Part shown: piece after piece, positions 16,213 to 23,989 of the stretch
Layout of the letters: every line of letters starts with the position of its first letter
Numbering within the stretch: position 1 is the first letter of the stretch
Source of the DNA: Oscillospiraceae bacterium
Lineage (GTDB): Bacteria; Bacillota; Clostridia; Oscillospirales; Oscillospiraceae
Direction of reading: 5' to 3'
Assembly (NCBI GenBank): GCA_017408915.1
Contig: JAFQTS010000073.1
Location: 1 to 56,645, forward strand
Length of the DNA: 56,645 nt
The notes under the pieces: model-generated
What the model was told of the DNA's origin: nothing
Databases searched by the model: none
The model's input: only the letters and a program-made list of their open reading frames with translations
Made by a program: the position numbers and the translations under genes

Positions 16213-17214
16213 TTAGTCCTCGCGCTCGCTGTCGCCGCAGACGTCGTTGATGAGCTCAAGAATCTGATACTGGTCGATCTGCTGACCATTGAAGGTACCG
16301 GTGACCTTGCACAGGCTCTGGCAGCCATGGATGGGGATGGAGTCACGGGCGAACTCGGGATCCTCGGGCAGGAACACGGCGGTCAGATCCATGCCGATGG
16401 TATCGCACTTGAAGTTGACGGAGTGGGGATAGGTGTTGCCGGTCTTCTTGGAGACCCACAGACCCTCATAAGTAACCTCGCAGGCAACGTTGTACTCGAT
16501 GCCGTTGGGCTGCAGCACGGTGCAGAAGCTGGAGTGACCCTCGGAAGCGTAGGAGTCCCACAGGGAGACGACGCCGTCCTTGCCCTTGTTCAGAACGATA
16601 CCCAGCCAAGTCCAGCACATACGCAGACCGGCGCTGGCGTTGGAGATGGCGTTCTCGTTGGGCTCGAGACCCCACTGACGGTCAAACCAAGCGGTGGTGT
16701 TCTGGATGGGAATGGTCTTGCCGGCGATGGTCATGGTGCCCTCAATCTCCATCAGGGGGAAGGCGTACTGATAAGAGTCAGAACCCAGGAAGTACAGCAT
16801 GCCGGTGGTACCGTTGTGCAGCACCTTGTCGCCGGGACGGACGGTGATGTCCAGCTTGCAGTCCTCCTTCTCCACCTTCAGATACATCTCCTCGCGGGTA
16901 CCGGTCAGGCCGCCGGAGGGAGTGTAAACGTGGAGCTTATCATAGGCGATGCCGTAGTTCTCATAGTCCACGGGGCCATCCAGAGCGAAGTTGCGATAGA
17001 TGTTGCGGCCCTCGTCCATCAGGAAGAACTCGCAGGTGACGAAGCTGTCGCCCAGAGTCTGCTGATGCCACTCAAAGCCGTACTGATGACCCTCGTACTC
17101 CCAGTTGCTGATGATGTACCAAGAGTCGAAGTTAGTGTCGTGCTTGCCCAGCAGATCGCGGGTGTCATCGACAAACATGGGGATGCCATGGCTGGGGATC
17201 AGATTCTTTCTCAT
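16213..17214 (-). CDS. AttH/CrtC-like lipocalin-domain protein
   Basis: This 333-aa protein shows the AttH/CrtC signature: a Trp-rich beta-barrel start (DSWYIISNWEYEGHQYGFEW), then TTAWFDRQWG (residues 173-182), which matches the W-F/L-D-x-Q-W-G motif of the family. CrtC members hydrate isolated C=C bonds of carotenoids, and related proteins act as terpene or cannabinoid-type cyclases or hydratases. Most AttH relatives are untested. There is no signal peptide, so it is cytoplasmic here, unlike many AttH proteins. AAAGGAG lies 9 nt before ATG 17214. It is the first gene of the row that leads to the hydrogenase, with a TATAAT at 17277-17282. It may hydrate, or bind and present, a hydrophobic substrate to the flavoproteins. 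Confidence 0.75.
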   Translation of the reverse strand: MRKNLIPSHGIPMFVDDTRDLLGKHDTNFDSWYIISNWEYEGHQYGFEWHQQTLGDSFVTCEFFLMDEGRNIYRNFALDGPVDYENYGIAYDKLHVYTPSGGLTGTREEMYLKVEKEDCKLDITVRPGDKVLHNGTTGMLYFLGSDSYQYAFPLMEIEGTMTIAGKTIPIQNTTAWFDRQWGLEPNENAISNASAGLRMCWTWLGIVLNKGKDGVVSLWDSYASEGHSSFCTVLQPNGIEYNVACEVTYEGLWVSKKTGNTYPHSVNFKCDTIGMDLTAVFLPEDPEFARDSIPIHGCQSLCKVTGTFNGQQIDQYQILELINDVCGDSERED

Positions 17215-17276
17215 AGTTGTGTGCTCCTTTCAAATTTAAACAGTTGCGTAAAAATTGTTTATTTGTCAGCATCTTC

Positions 17277-17311
17277 ATTATACGGGGCTGTAAGGGGAAA
17301 ATCAGTGTGCC
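17277..17311 (-). promoter_or_regulatory. Promoter of hydrogenase operon with activator half-site
   Basis: The minus-strand -10 box TATAAT occupies 17277-17282. The plus-strand half-site TGTGCC is at 17306-17311, exactly 23 bp away, so it abuts the -35 position. The -35 hexamer itself is poor, as expected if an activator replaces it. The same arrangement is found at 23785-23819 and 31117-31151. Confidence 0.6.
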
Positions 17312-17337
17312 CACATCGCTTGTTTCCAACAAAAAAA

Positions 17338-17371
17338 TGCCGATCAGTGTGCTATGGCACACTGATCGGCA
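17338..17371 (-). terminator. Terminator of PucR regulator 1
   Basis: A perfect 15-bp stem (TGCCGATCAGTGTGC and its complement) with a 4-nt loop is followed by T7 on the minus strand. It lies 17 bp past the stop of the PucR gene and before the promoter of the next operon. Confidence 0.85.
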
Positions 17372-17387
17372 CAGGCCTCATATTCGA

Positions 17388-18926
17388 TTAACCGTGTAAA
17401 AGGCGAAGGGTCAACTGAAACTGCATCACCGTCTCTGCACCGGCGAAATCCTCGCCCATAACTTCCTTGATTTTCGCCAAACGTTTATAGAGCGTGTTTT
17501 TATGGATGTGCAGCTCCTCGCAGATAGCGTTGGGCTCTTTGGGGTTTTCCAAGTATTTCTGCAGCGTATCAACAAGGCAACTTCCGTGCTCCTTATCGTA
17601 GGCAATCAGCGCCATTGTGGGCTGATGATAGAACATTTCCCGCATGTTTTGCTGACGGAGATATTCGGAAAGTGCGTCGATCTGTGCGTTCTGGAACCAG
17701 ATGAGAGAGTGGCGTTTCTTTGTGCTGACGGACAGGGCCAACTCCGCCTCTGTCTTTTTGTTTTGTATCTGTGAAAAGTCGCGGAAAGGCCCGGTCATAC
17801 CGGCGCAGAGGCGGGCGGAATAGAGGTACTCCCGCCAAAGGGTCTGCTCATAATTGGTTACGGGATGGCTGTCGCTGCGGCTGACGAGATAGTACAGTTT
17901 ATCATCCTTACTGACATAGATACTGTTGACAAACAAGCTGCGCATGTGCATAGCCACATGATCTGCCCAATGTTTCCCTGCCAGCTTGCTGGAGGGCTTG
18001 ATACAGAGGAGGTAGAGGTTCTTCTCCAAGTCGTAGCTGCCCAGTTTCAGCCGCTGCCGCACCTCATCCAAATTTGCATGATCGGATTCCAGCAGTGAGG
18101 AGAGCACGTAGCTGAACACCTCACCTTGATTCTGGGTGTAGAAGTTCACACGGCTCAGCTCAAGAGAGAAGAAATCCACAATATAGTGGAGATAGCCCAA
18201 ATACTCCTTGGGAAACCAGTTGTCCATGGGCCCCTCCGGACAGAAGACCGCCAGGTAGCCCAGCTTCACACGATTGAAGGTGATGGGGATCAGCCATGCA
18301 GAGAACAGATTGTCACCCATCTGCCGCTCCACCAGCACCGGCTCTGTGGACTCCACCAGCGCTTTCAGCTTACCTTCGTCACGGAGCTCATTCAGCAACT
18401 CCACCGGCAGGCGAGTGCCTGGGCGGGCAAATTCCTGCCGCAGCGCCGAGGTGGTATTGTGCCCCGTTGCAATAAAGCAGAAAGAATTATCTAGCAGATC
18501 CACCGGAAAGCCCAGTGCGGCAGAAGTCTCGTCGATCATGGCTTGCACGCCGGTACCGTTGGCTACACAGCTTTGCAGTTTGGACAGTAGCACATCGAAC
18601 TGGGCAAACAAGGTGAACAACCAGTTTACCTCCCGTACGACTGCGGCGGTATTTTCCTTATTTACTACCGCGCAGTTACAGGGCGACTCTCCCAGCGTGA
18701 TGGGGGCATCCGTGCCGTCATCCAGCACGATGATGGAGGTGTTCTCCTCCAACTGAATGCTGGACAGGTCTGCGCGGTTGATCAAGTATAAATACGAGCC
18801 CTTTTCTGCGCGCATGCCGGAGACCAGCAGGCGAAAGGCGCAGATGTCGTGCTGGGGATTGCTCTCTCGAATGATTTCATCATGCCGAATTCCGGCGTAG
18901 GAGACAATTTCTTTCCATGCAGGCAT
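17388..18926 (-). CDS. PucR/CdaR-type transcriptional regulator 1
   Basis: This 512-aa regulator has an N-terminal sensory part (about 1-270) with a GAF/PucR-like middle, and a C-terminal PucR helix-turn-helix (ICEELHIHKNTLYKRLAKIK, residues about 470-490). Proteins of this family are mostly activators that respond to pathway intermediates of purine, sugar-acid or aromatic catabolism. The start ATG 18926 follows AAGGAGG, and a promoter TTGCCA-N16-TAAGAT (minus strand, 18979-19006) lies upstream. It stands between the hydrogenase operon and the thiolase/kinase operon, and its paralog starts at 31259. Both are good candidates to bind the shared TGTGCC sites. Confidence 0.87.
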   Translation of the reverse strand: MPAWKEIVSYAGIRHDEIIRESNPQHDICAFRLLVSGMRAEKGSYLYLINRADLSSIQLEENTSIIVLDDGTDAPITLGESPCNCAVVNKENTAAVVREVNWLFTLFAQFDVLLSKLQSCVANGTGVQAMIDETSAALGFPVDLLDNSFCFIATGHNTTSALRQEFARPGTRLPVELLNELRDEGKLKALVESTEPVLVERQMGDNLFSAWLIPITFNRVKLGYLAVFCPEGPMDNWFPKEYLGYLHYIVDFFSLELSRVNFYTQNQGEVFSYVLSSLLESDHANLDEVRQRLKLGSYDLEKNLYLLCIKPSSKLAGKHWADHVAMHMRSLFVNSIYVSKDDKLYYLVSRSDSHPVTNYEQTLWREYLYSARLCAGMTGPFRDFSQIQNKKTEAELALSVSTKKRHSLIWFQNAQIDALSEYLRQQNMREMFYHQPTMALIAYDKEHGSCLVDTLQKYLENPKEPNAICEELHIHKNTLYKRLAKIKEVMGEDFAGAETVMQFQLTLRLLHG

Positions 18927-18978
18927 AAACTTCCTCCTTCAAGCAGTAAGGGGAGTGCGTACAGGGTCTGCTAAATAC

Positions 18979-19006
18979 ATCTTATCACAGATTTTCGCGT
19001 TGGCAA
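18979..19006 (-). promoter_or_regulatory. Promoter of PucR regulator 1
   Basis: On the minus strand TTGCCA (19001-19006) is separated by 16 bp from TAAGAT (18979-18984), giving a usable sigma-A promoter about 55 bp before the start codon. No TGTGCC element is present here. Confidence 0.5.
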
Positions 19007-19021
19007 ATAGAATCTTCGTTT

Positions 19022-19198
19022 TCAGCGGTTTTTGGGATCGAGATAGAAGGTGCTGCCGTATTGGGCGGTGACAGAGCCCACCACCACATAGGCGCTCATC
19101 TCGGGGGTATAGGCCACCGGCACCGGTGGGCCCTGTAGGCGATCGCTGCCAAAAAACATCACATTGCGCACATTAAAATCACCCCGGTAGCAGGGTAC
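19022..19198 (-). pseudogene. C-terminal gene remnant
   Basis: On the minus strand a frame without start codon reads YRGDFNVRNVMFFGSDRLQG, then continues with PPVPVAYTPEMSAYVVVGSV and ends TFYLDPKNR before a TGA at 19022-19024. The upstream boundary is an in-frame TGA at 19199-19201. The composition is protein-like, and the segment reads like the tail of a larger protein, but I do not recognise the family. It is probably the debris of a deleted gene between the butyrate kinase and PucR genes. Confidence 0.4.
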
Positions 19199-19408
19199 TC
19201 AGTGCGGCGTTTTGTGACCGTAGAGAAGTTCTGCATTTTCTCTGTCGGTGATGTCTTTTTTTGAACTAGTAGAACACAAAGGAGGGCAGGAGATAATTGG
19301 TTTTTTATTGATAAGCCAGCCCGTGCTTTTCACCCGCAGAAATGCTGCTTCCAGCGGGCTTGTCTTCTTCATGTGGTTAACTTCCAGTTCTGCCAAAGAC
19401 TTTTTCAT
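19199..19408 (-). CDS. Doubtful small ORF downstream of butyrate kinase
   Basis: A 69-aa frame starts at ATG 19408 with a weak GAGGG upstream, 21 bp after the kinase stop. The first 35 residues (MKKSLAELEVNHMKKTSPLE onward) look protein-like. The rest is Ser/Cys/Lys-rich and unconvincing. Its stop is in frame with the gene remnant at 19022-19198, so it may be the 5' part of the same broken gene. No family recognised. Confidence 0.3.
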   Translation of the reverse strand: MKKSLAELEVNHMKKTSPLEAAFLRVKSTGWLINKKPIISCPPLCSTSSKKDITDRENAELLYGHKTPH

Positions 19409-19429
19409 ACCATACCCTCAAAAAGATGT

Positions 19430-20545
19430 TTATTCCTTATCAAAATCAAAGCCGTCCCATACGGGTTTTCCGCTGTAGTGCTTGACATCTTCCTCGCCCT
19501 TCAGCACACGCATAGCGCCGGAGGCCAGCGCCTCCGTCTCAAAGCTGCCGGGGTAGACGTACACCGGGGCGATCCATTCAAGATCAGCCTTCAACTGCTC
19601 CACCAACACCTTATCGTGAGCAAGACCGCCGGTCATCAAAATGGCATCTACTTCACCCTTCAGCGCACCTGCCATCATGGAGGCCCACTTGACGAGGGTG
19701 TATTCCATGGCATTCAGTGCCATAGCAGCACGCTTATCCCCTGCGGGGATCAGCTCGCCACGGATCTTACGGACATCGTCCGTGCCGCACAGGTCGACGA
19801 GACCACCCTTACGGCTGCACAATCCCTTGACCTCATCGAGGCTCAAGCCGCGCTTGAGAAGGGTGAGCACATCGGCAGTGCAAATATCACCGGCGCGGTT
19901 GGGGGAAATAGGGCCTTGCCCATCGCCGATACGGGTCTGGTCGATGGCCTTGCCCTTGCGGTGTGCGCCCACGCTGATGCCGCCCCCCATGTGCATGATG
20001 ACATAGTTGCACTCCTCGTAGCGCTTGCCCTGCAACTTGCTGTGCTGGATAGCCACCTGCTTCATGTTCAGAGGATGGGCGCGGGAGGGACGATAAAGAC
20101 CCTTCACACCCGTCATGCGTGCCTCGTCGCACAGCTCGTCGGTGCTGACAGGATTGACGAAGTAGGCGGGTTTCCCCAACTTATCGGCAATGCGCTTGGC
20201 GAGAATGATGCCCAATGTGGCCACGTGATTGATTCCGATCACATCGTTGAAGGCGTGGTCATAGACCAGATCGTCAATGAGATACGTGCCGCCCTCGCAG
20301 GAGTGGACACCCACGCCGCGGCCGGACACGGCATCGATCTGAGATATATCTACGTCCGCCTCGGAGAGCATATCCATGATCTTCTGCTCACGGGCAGGGG
20401 CTTGTTCGCCAAAGGTTTTACAAGCAGCAAATTCGGCAGGATCGGTGTCCACATTCAGGTCCAACAAAAGTTCCTCACCCTTGACGAGACCGACCTTGGT
20501 GCTGGTAGAGCCGGGGTTCACTGTTAAAATCGTATATTCAGCCAT
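19430..20545 (-). CDS. buk: Butyrate kinase
   Basis: This 371-aa protein is an acetokinase-family enzyme of the butyrate kinase branch. It carries LTVNPGSTSTKVGLV at the N-terminus, VSGRGVGVHSCEGGTY, NPVSTDELCDEARMTGVKGL and the phosphate-binding VIMHMGGGISVGAH. Buk makes ATP and butyrate (or isobutyrate) from butyryl phosphate. It is encoded 11 bp after the phosphotransacylase gene, the usual ptb-buk arrangement, and after an SCP-x-like thiolase and OB/ACP fusion. It therefore gives the energy-yielding final step for acyl units released in this island. Branched acyl phosphates are possible substrates as well. Cytoplasmic. Confidence 0.95.
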   Translation of the reverse strand: MAEYTILTVNPGSTSTKVGLVKGEELLLDLNVDTDPAEFAACKTFGEQAPAREQKIMDMLSEADVDISQIDAVSGRGVGVHSCEGGTYLIDDLVYDHAFNDVIGINHVATLGIILAKRIADKLGKPAYFVNPVSTDELCDEARMTGVKGLYRPSRAHPLNMKQVAIQHSKLQGKRYEECNYVIMHMGGGISVGAHRKGKAIDQTRIGDGQGPISPNRAGDICTADVLTLLKRGLSLDEVKGLCSRKGGLVDLCGTDDVRKIRGELIPAGDKRAAMALNAMEYTLVKWASMMAGALKGEVDAILMTGGLAHDKVLVEQLKADLEWIAPVYVYPGSFETEALASGAMRVLKGEEDVKHYSGKPVWDGFDFDKE

Positions 20546-20556
20546 TGTAGTTCTCC

Positions 20557-21561
20557 TTACTTCTCAGCACCTGCCGCCATCACGCTGCAAAAAGCGATGT
20601 TGGCGAAGATGCGCTCTTCCGTGTCGCCGCGGGAGCAGTCCAGTACAGGCTTTGCAAATCCTTGATAGATGGGACCATAGCTCTTGCCGGGAGCGAACTG
20701 CTGAATGAGCTTTGTGGCGATGTTGCAGGCGGCGGCATCGGGGAAGATCAACACATTGGCAACGCCTGCCACTTCACTCTCACGAGTCAGCTTTTTGGCA
20801 GCCACGCGCTTGACGATGGCAGCATCGGCCTGGAACTCACCGTCGATCTTCAGGTCGGGGCGGGCTTCCTTTGCCTTGGCAAGACCTTCGCGGACGCGGA
20901 AGACGGAGGGGCTGTCGCCGCTGCCGTCGGTGGAGTAGGAGAGGAAGGCGCAGCGTGCCTCCTTGCCGGTGAGCTTGGTGAAGGTATCGCAGCTTGCCAC
21001 GGAGATGCCTGCCAGATGGTCGGCGGTAGGCTCGGTGTTGATGGCACCGTCGGACATACCGAAGAGGTTACCCTGCTCGCCCTCGTAGCCGTCGATCTCC
21101 ATCAACAGCATGCCTGAGGCGGAGATGACACCGGGAGCGAGGCCGAGGATACCGGAAGCGCCCATGACGAACTCATAGGTGGTGGTGTCGAGGCCGCCGA
21201 AGGTGCAATCGGCATCGCCCACGGCCTCCATGATGAGAGCTACGTACAAGGGGGTATCCATGCGCTTGGCAGCAGACTTCTTGCTGATGGCGCGGCGGGG
21301 CAGTTCGCCGTAGCGCTCCAGCAGCTGCTCTTTGTATTTAGTATCGGCAATATCCACCACGGAAACGCCGGAGAGGTCGATGTTATTTTCTTTTGCAACG
21401 CTGTGCAGCACGTTGCTGTCGCCCACAAAGATGATGTCGGCAGTACCTGCCTCGGCGGCGCGGACGGCGGCACGCATCATGCTGGGATTGTTGCTCTCGG
21501 GGATGACAACTCGCTTTTTATTGGCTTTCGCCTTCTCAAAAATCGCATCTATGAAACTCAT
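20557..21561 (-). CDS. Phosphate acyltransferase (Pta/Ptb family)
   Basis: This 334-aa enzyme has the phosphotransacetylase fold. It shows VVIPESNNPSMMRAAVRAAE, GASGILGLAPGVISASGMLL, and near the end LSYSTDGSGDSPSVFRVREG and DGEFQADAAI, motifs typical of Pta. It converts acyl-CoA plus phosphate to acyl phosphate. Length and motifs are closer to Pta than to classical Ptb. Since it is followed by butyrate kinase and not acetate kinase, acetyl, propionyl or butyryl groups are all possible. AAAGGAA precedes ATG 21561. It should work with the butyrate kinase to form ATP. Confidence 0.9.
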   Translation of the reverse strand: MSFIDAIFEKAKANKKRVVIPESNNPSMMRAAVRAAEAGTADIIFVGDSNVLHSVAKENNIDLSGVSVVDIADTKYKEQLLERYGELPRRAISKKSAAKRMDTPLYVALIMEAVGDADCTFGGLDTTTYEFVMGASGILGLAPGVISASGMLLMEIDGYEGEQGNLFGMSDGAINTEPTADHLAGISVASCDTFTKLTGKEARCAFLSYSTDGSGDSPSVFRVREGLAKAKEARPDLKIDGEFQADAAIVKRVAAKKLTRESEVAGVANVLIFPDAAACNIATKLIQQFAPGKSYGPIYQGFAKPVLDCSRGDTEERIFANIAFCSVMAAGAEK

Positions 21562-21630
21562 GTTTTCTTGTTCCTTTCGTGCAGGTAGAGGACCCTATCC
21601 TGCGGACACGGCCCTCTACCTCTGTACGTA

Positions 21631-22374
21631 TCATTCCAACTTTGCCTTGACAGCAGCAACGAAGTCGCCGATGGTCAGCAGAGTGCCGGCGTCACGCAGA
21701 GAGATCTCCACATTCAATTCATCCTCGATCTCGGAGATCATCACGATCATCTTCATGGACTGGTTGGCCAGCTCTTCGCGGATATTGGTGTTCAGCGTCA
21801 GTGTTGCGGCATCCACACCGTAGGCATCAGCAGCACAGGCAATAACAGCCATGGCGACGGGATCGTCCTTGAAGTCTGCGCCGTCTGCTGCGGCAGCGGC
21901 GGCGGTATCTGCGGTATCTGCAGCGGTTTCGCTCTCAGTATCGGCGGTGCAACGCAGGGAGGGGTCAACGAACTCCCAGTAGACCGTCTTAACATCATCG
22001 TGCTGGACGATCACAGGGCGCACCTCTAAGGGCAGTTTGGCGATGGCTTCCTCCAGCTTGGAGGGGATGATGTTGACCAGCACTGCGCTGCTCTCGTCGC
22101 TGTTCTCAGGCTCCACAGCACCATGCCAGTAGTCACCCACGCGCTCTTTCAGTGTAGGTTCAAAGAAGGCGAGAGGGGGAGGCAGGATCTGGTTACACAT
22201 AGCCTTGCCGCTGATTTCCACCCACTCGGTCTCCAAATGGCCGCACAAATTGCAGGCCAGATAGGGAGGATATTCCACATGGCCGCAGGCAGTGCACTTG
22301 CGGCCAAAGATCTTACCCTCTTCCAGTGCGTCATAGTAAGTCTTGACGATGCACTTAATGTCTTTTTTCAACAT
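21631..22374 (-). CDS. OB-fold zinc-ribbon (DUF35) protein fused to acyl carrier protein
   Basis: A 247-aa fusion. Residues 1-140 form a DUF35 zinc-ribbon/OB-fold module: CTAC at 27-30 and CNLC at 41-44 bind zinc, and the OB part follows (ISGKAMCNQILPPPLAFFEP). An Ala/Asp/Thr-rich linker (about 141-170) leads to an ACP-like domain (171-247) with the helix-II segment ELANQSMKMIVMISEIEDEL. Ser206 is the likely phosphopantetheine site, although the usual DSL motif is QSM here. DUF35 proteins partner with thiolase-like enzymes in acyl transfer, thiolysis or retro-aldol reactions. The thiolase-like gene lies 18 bp upstream. The ACP may hold the acyl group near the thiolase. Confidence 0.85.
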   Translation of the reverse strand: MLKKDIKCIVKTYYDALEEGKIFGRKCTACGHVEYPPYLACNLCGHLETEWVEISGKAMCNQILPPPLAFFEPTLKERVGDYWHGAVEPENSDESSAVLVNIIPSKLEEAIAKLPLEVRPVIVQHDDVKTVYWEFVDPSLRCTADTESETAADTADTAAAAAADGADFKDDPVAMAVIACAADAYGVDAATLTLNTNIREELANQSMKMIVMISEIEDELNVEISLRDAGTLLTIGDFVAAVKAKLE

Positions 22375-22392
22375 GACAGTGTTCCTCCCTTC

Positions 22393-23700
22393 TCAGTCTT
22401 TGTTCTTCAAAATGGTGCACGTAACATTCTGTCCGCCGCCGAAACCACGGAGCATAGCGTACTTGATAGGGTGCTTGACCTGATTCTCACCGGCCTGTCC
22501 GCGCATCTGCTTAACGGCTTCATAGTGATCGTGGACACCGGAGGCAGCGGCGGCGTGACCGTAAACGCAGCGTCCACCGTTGGTGTTGACGGGTCTGTCG
22601 CCGGTTACGGACATTCTATCCTCCATCATGTACTTCCACCCCTCGCCCTTGGGCACGTACTCGCAGACCTCGGCGGAGAGGAACTGGCTGTGCTGGAAGA
22701 AATCGTTGGTCATAAACAGATCCATATCAGCGCCCGTTAGTCCCGTCAGTTCCTTCACCTGCTGATAGGCGCGCTCGGTAGCGAACTTCTCAAGGCAGGA
22801 GGTACCGTTTTCCAAGCAGGAGTGGCCGATGGCGAGGATCTCAATGGGGTGGTCGCAGAATTTGTGTGCGATGTCGGTAGCGCACAGCACCATGGCACCT
22901 GCGCCATCGCCGCGCACCTCCATCTGTGCGGCGCGGACATAGTTGCCGATTTTGGGGTTATATCTAGAGTGGAGATATTCCTCAGCCGTCTCCATGCCCA
23001 TCTTGCGCGCCAAGTCCTCGTAGCTGTCCTGTGTCAAGCTCAAAGGGTTGCGGGAGGCGGCAATACCAGCGTTAACAGACATTCGGGTCAGTACCTTGTC
23101 CACATCCTCGTCGCTCAAGCCGTTTTCCTTCACATAGCGATCCAGCCAACCCTCCACGCCGAAGGCGGCGGCAGAATGCTGCAAAAAAGCATAGTCACGG
23201 GGGATGGTGGAGCAGAGTACCTCATGGAAAATAGCGTCAGTACCATAGCGGCGCTGGGTCAGCACTTGGGTGGGACAGGAAATGGAGTGGGGCATTTCCA
23301 CGCAGCCCGTCAGCACCACATCGTACACGCCGGAGGCGATGAGGTTGGCAGCGGCTTCCAGTGCCACATAACCGGTGCAGCAAGCCTCGCTTTGGTGGAA
23401 AGAACCCTTGCCCTTCATGCCGAACCAGTTGGCAACGTGCATGTTGGGGGTGGCAAAGTTACTGGTCCAACCGGGACCGGCCTGTCCGTGAACGAAGAAG
23501 TCCACATCGGCGGCGGTAACGCCGGCATCAGCCATGGCCTCGATGGCGGCATAGCCGAACAGCTCGCCCTCAGTAATGCCGTTGAGCTCGGGATCATCCT
23601 TGGTTCTCATAAAAGGCGTTGCGCCTACGCCGATGATGGACACACCGCGTTTAAAAGGCTTGAGGGTAGGATTGTTCTTTTTGTATCTCGTTTCGGTCAT
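22393..23700 (-). CDS. SCP-x/PhlC-like thiolase-fold acyltransferase
   Basis: This 435-aa thiolase-fold protein has the nucleophile region QSEACCTGYVAL (Cys107/Cys108) and a C-terminal NTNGGRCVYGHAAAASG with the GH pair. The last thiolase Cys motif is altered (GFGGGQNVTCTIL). It resembles lipid-transfer-type thiolases (SCP-x, Ltp2) and PhlC, which all work with DUF35 OB-fold partners, and such a partner gene follows at once. Reactions known in this group are thiolysis, retro-aldol cleavage and C-acylation of phloroglucinol. Start ATG 23700 follows GAGGAGG. The operon continues to phosphotransacylase and butyrate kinase, which suggests cleavage yielding an acyl-CoA that is turned into ATP. Confidence 0.82.
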   Translation of the reverse strand: MTETRYKKNNPTLKPFKRGVSIIGVGATPFMRTKDDPELNGITEGELFGYAAIEAMADAGVTAADVDFFVHGQAGPGWTSNFATPNMHVANWFGMKGKGSFHQSEACCTGYVALEAAANLIASGVYDVVLTGCVEMPHSISCPTQVLTQRRYGTDAIFHEVLCSTIPRDYAFLQHSAAAFGVEGWLDRYVKENGLSDEDVDKVLTRMSVNAGIAASRNPLSLTQDSYEDLARKMGMETAEEYLHSRYNPKIGNYVRAAQMEVRGDGAGAMVLCATDIAHKFCDHPIEILAIGHSCLENGTSCLEKFATERAYQQVKELTGLTGADMDLFMTNDFFQHSQFLSAEVCEYVPKGEGWKYMMEDRMSVTGDRPVNTNGGRCVYGHAAAASGVHDHYEAVKQMRGQAGENQVKHPIKYAMLRGFGGGQNVTCTILKNKD

Positions 23701-23784
23701 TTCAGTTCCTCCTCTTCAACTGTGTATTGACTTCAGAATTTTGATCGATAACAGACGCGGGTTTTCGCACGAAATCTCACTTTA

Positions 23785-23819
23785 ATTTTATGGCTTGGCT
23801 TGAAAAATCACAATGTGCC
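23785..23819 (-). promoter_or_regulatory. Promoter of thiolase/OB-fold/kinase operon with activator half-site
   Basis: Minus-strand -10 box TAAAAT (23785-23790) lies 23 bp from plus-strand TGTGCC at 23814-23819, the same geometry as at the hydrogenase operon and the DUF362 operon. The start codon is about 85 bp downstream. Confidence 0.55.
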
Positions 23820-23841
23820 GTGGTTGATTGAATTTAGAAAG

Positions 23842-23883
23842 AAAAATAGCCTCGGTGTGCTGTAGCACACCGAGGCTATTTTT
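23842..23883 (-). terminator. Terminator, 19-bp perfect stem
   Basis: AAAAATAGCCTCGGTGTGC and its exact complement flank the loop TGTA. T5 runs occur on both strands. It ends the operon whose last gene is the CoA-transferase (stop at 23990). A second hairpin at 23911-23942 (ACAGCCG/CGGCTGT arms) lies between the two. Confidence 0.85.
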
Positions 23884-23989
23884 GACTATGATGCGAGCCG
23901 AAAGACACGGAAACAGCCGCGGTGGACGTGTCCACCACGGCTGTCCCATTAGGGAAAAATGGATGAAGGTTTCTCCATGGGGAGATAAA

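Noticed and set aside
17348..17361. TGTGCTATGGCACA as a regulator binding site
   Set aside because: It is the top of a perfect terminator stem (17338-17371), so its symmetry is explained without a binding protein. The same holds for 23855-23870.
21631..23700. Diacetylphloroglucinol biosynthesis genes (PhlACB)
   Set aside because: The thiolase and OB-fold proteins resemble PhlC and PhlB, but no PhlA-like KAS III or PhlD synthase is present, and the operon leads to butyrate kinase, so catabolism is more likely.
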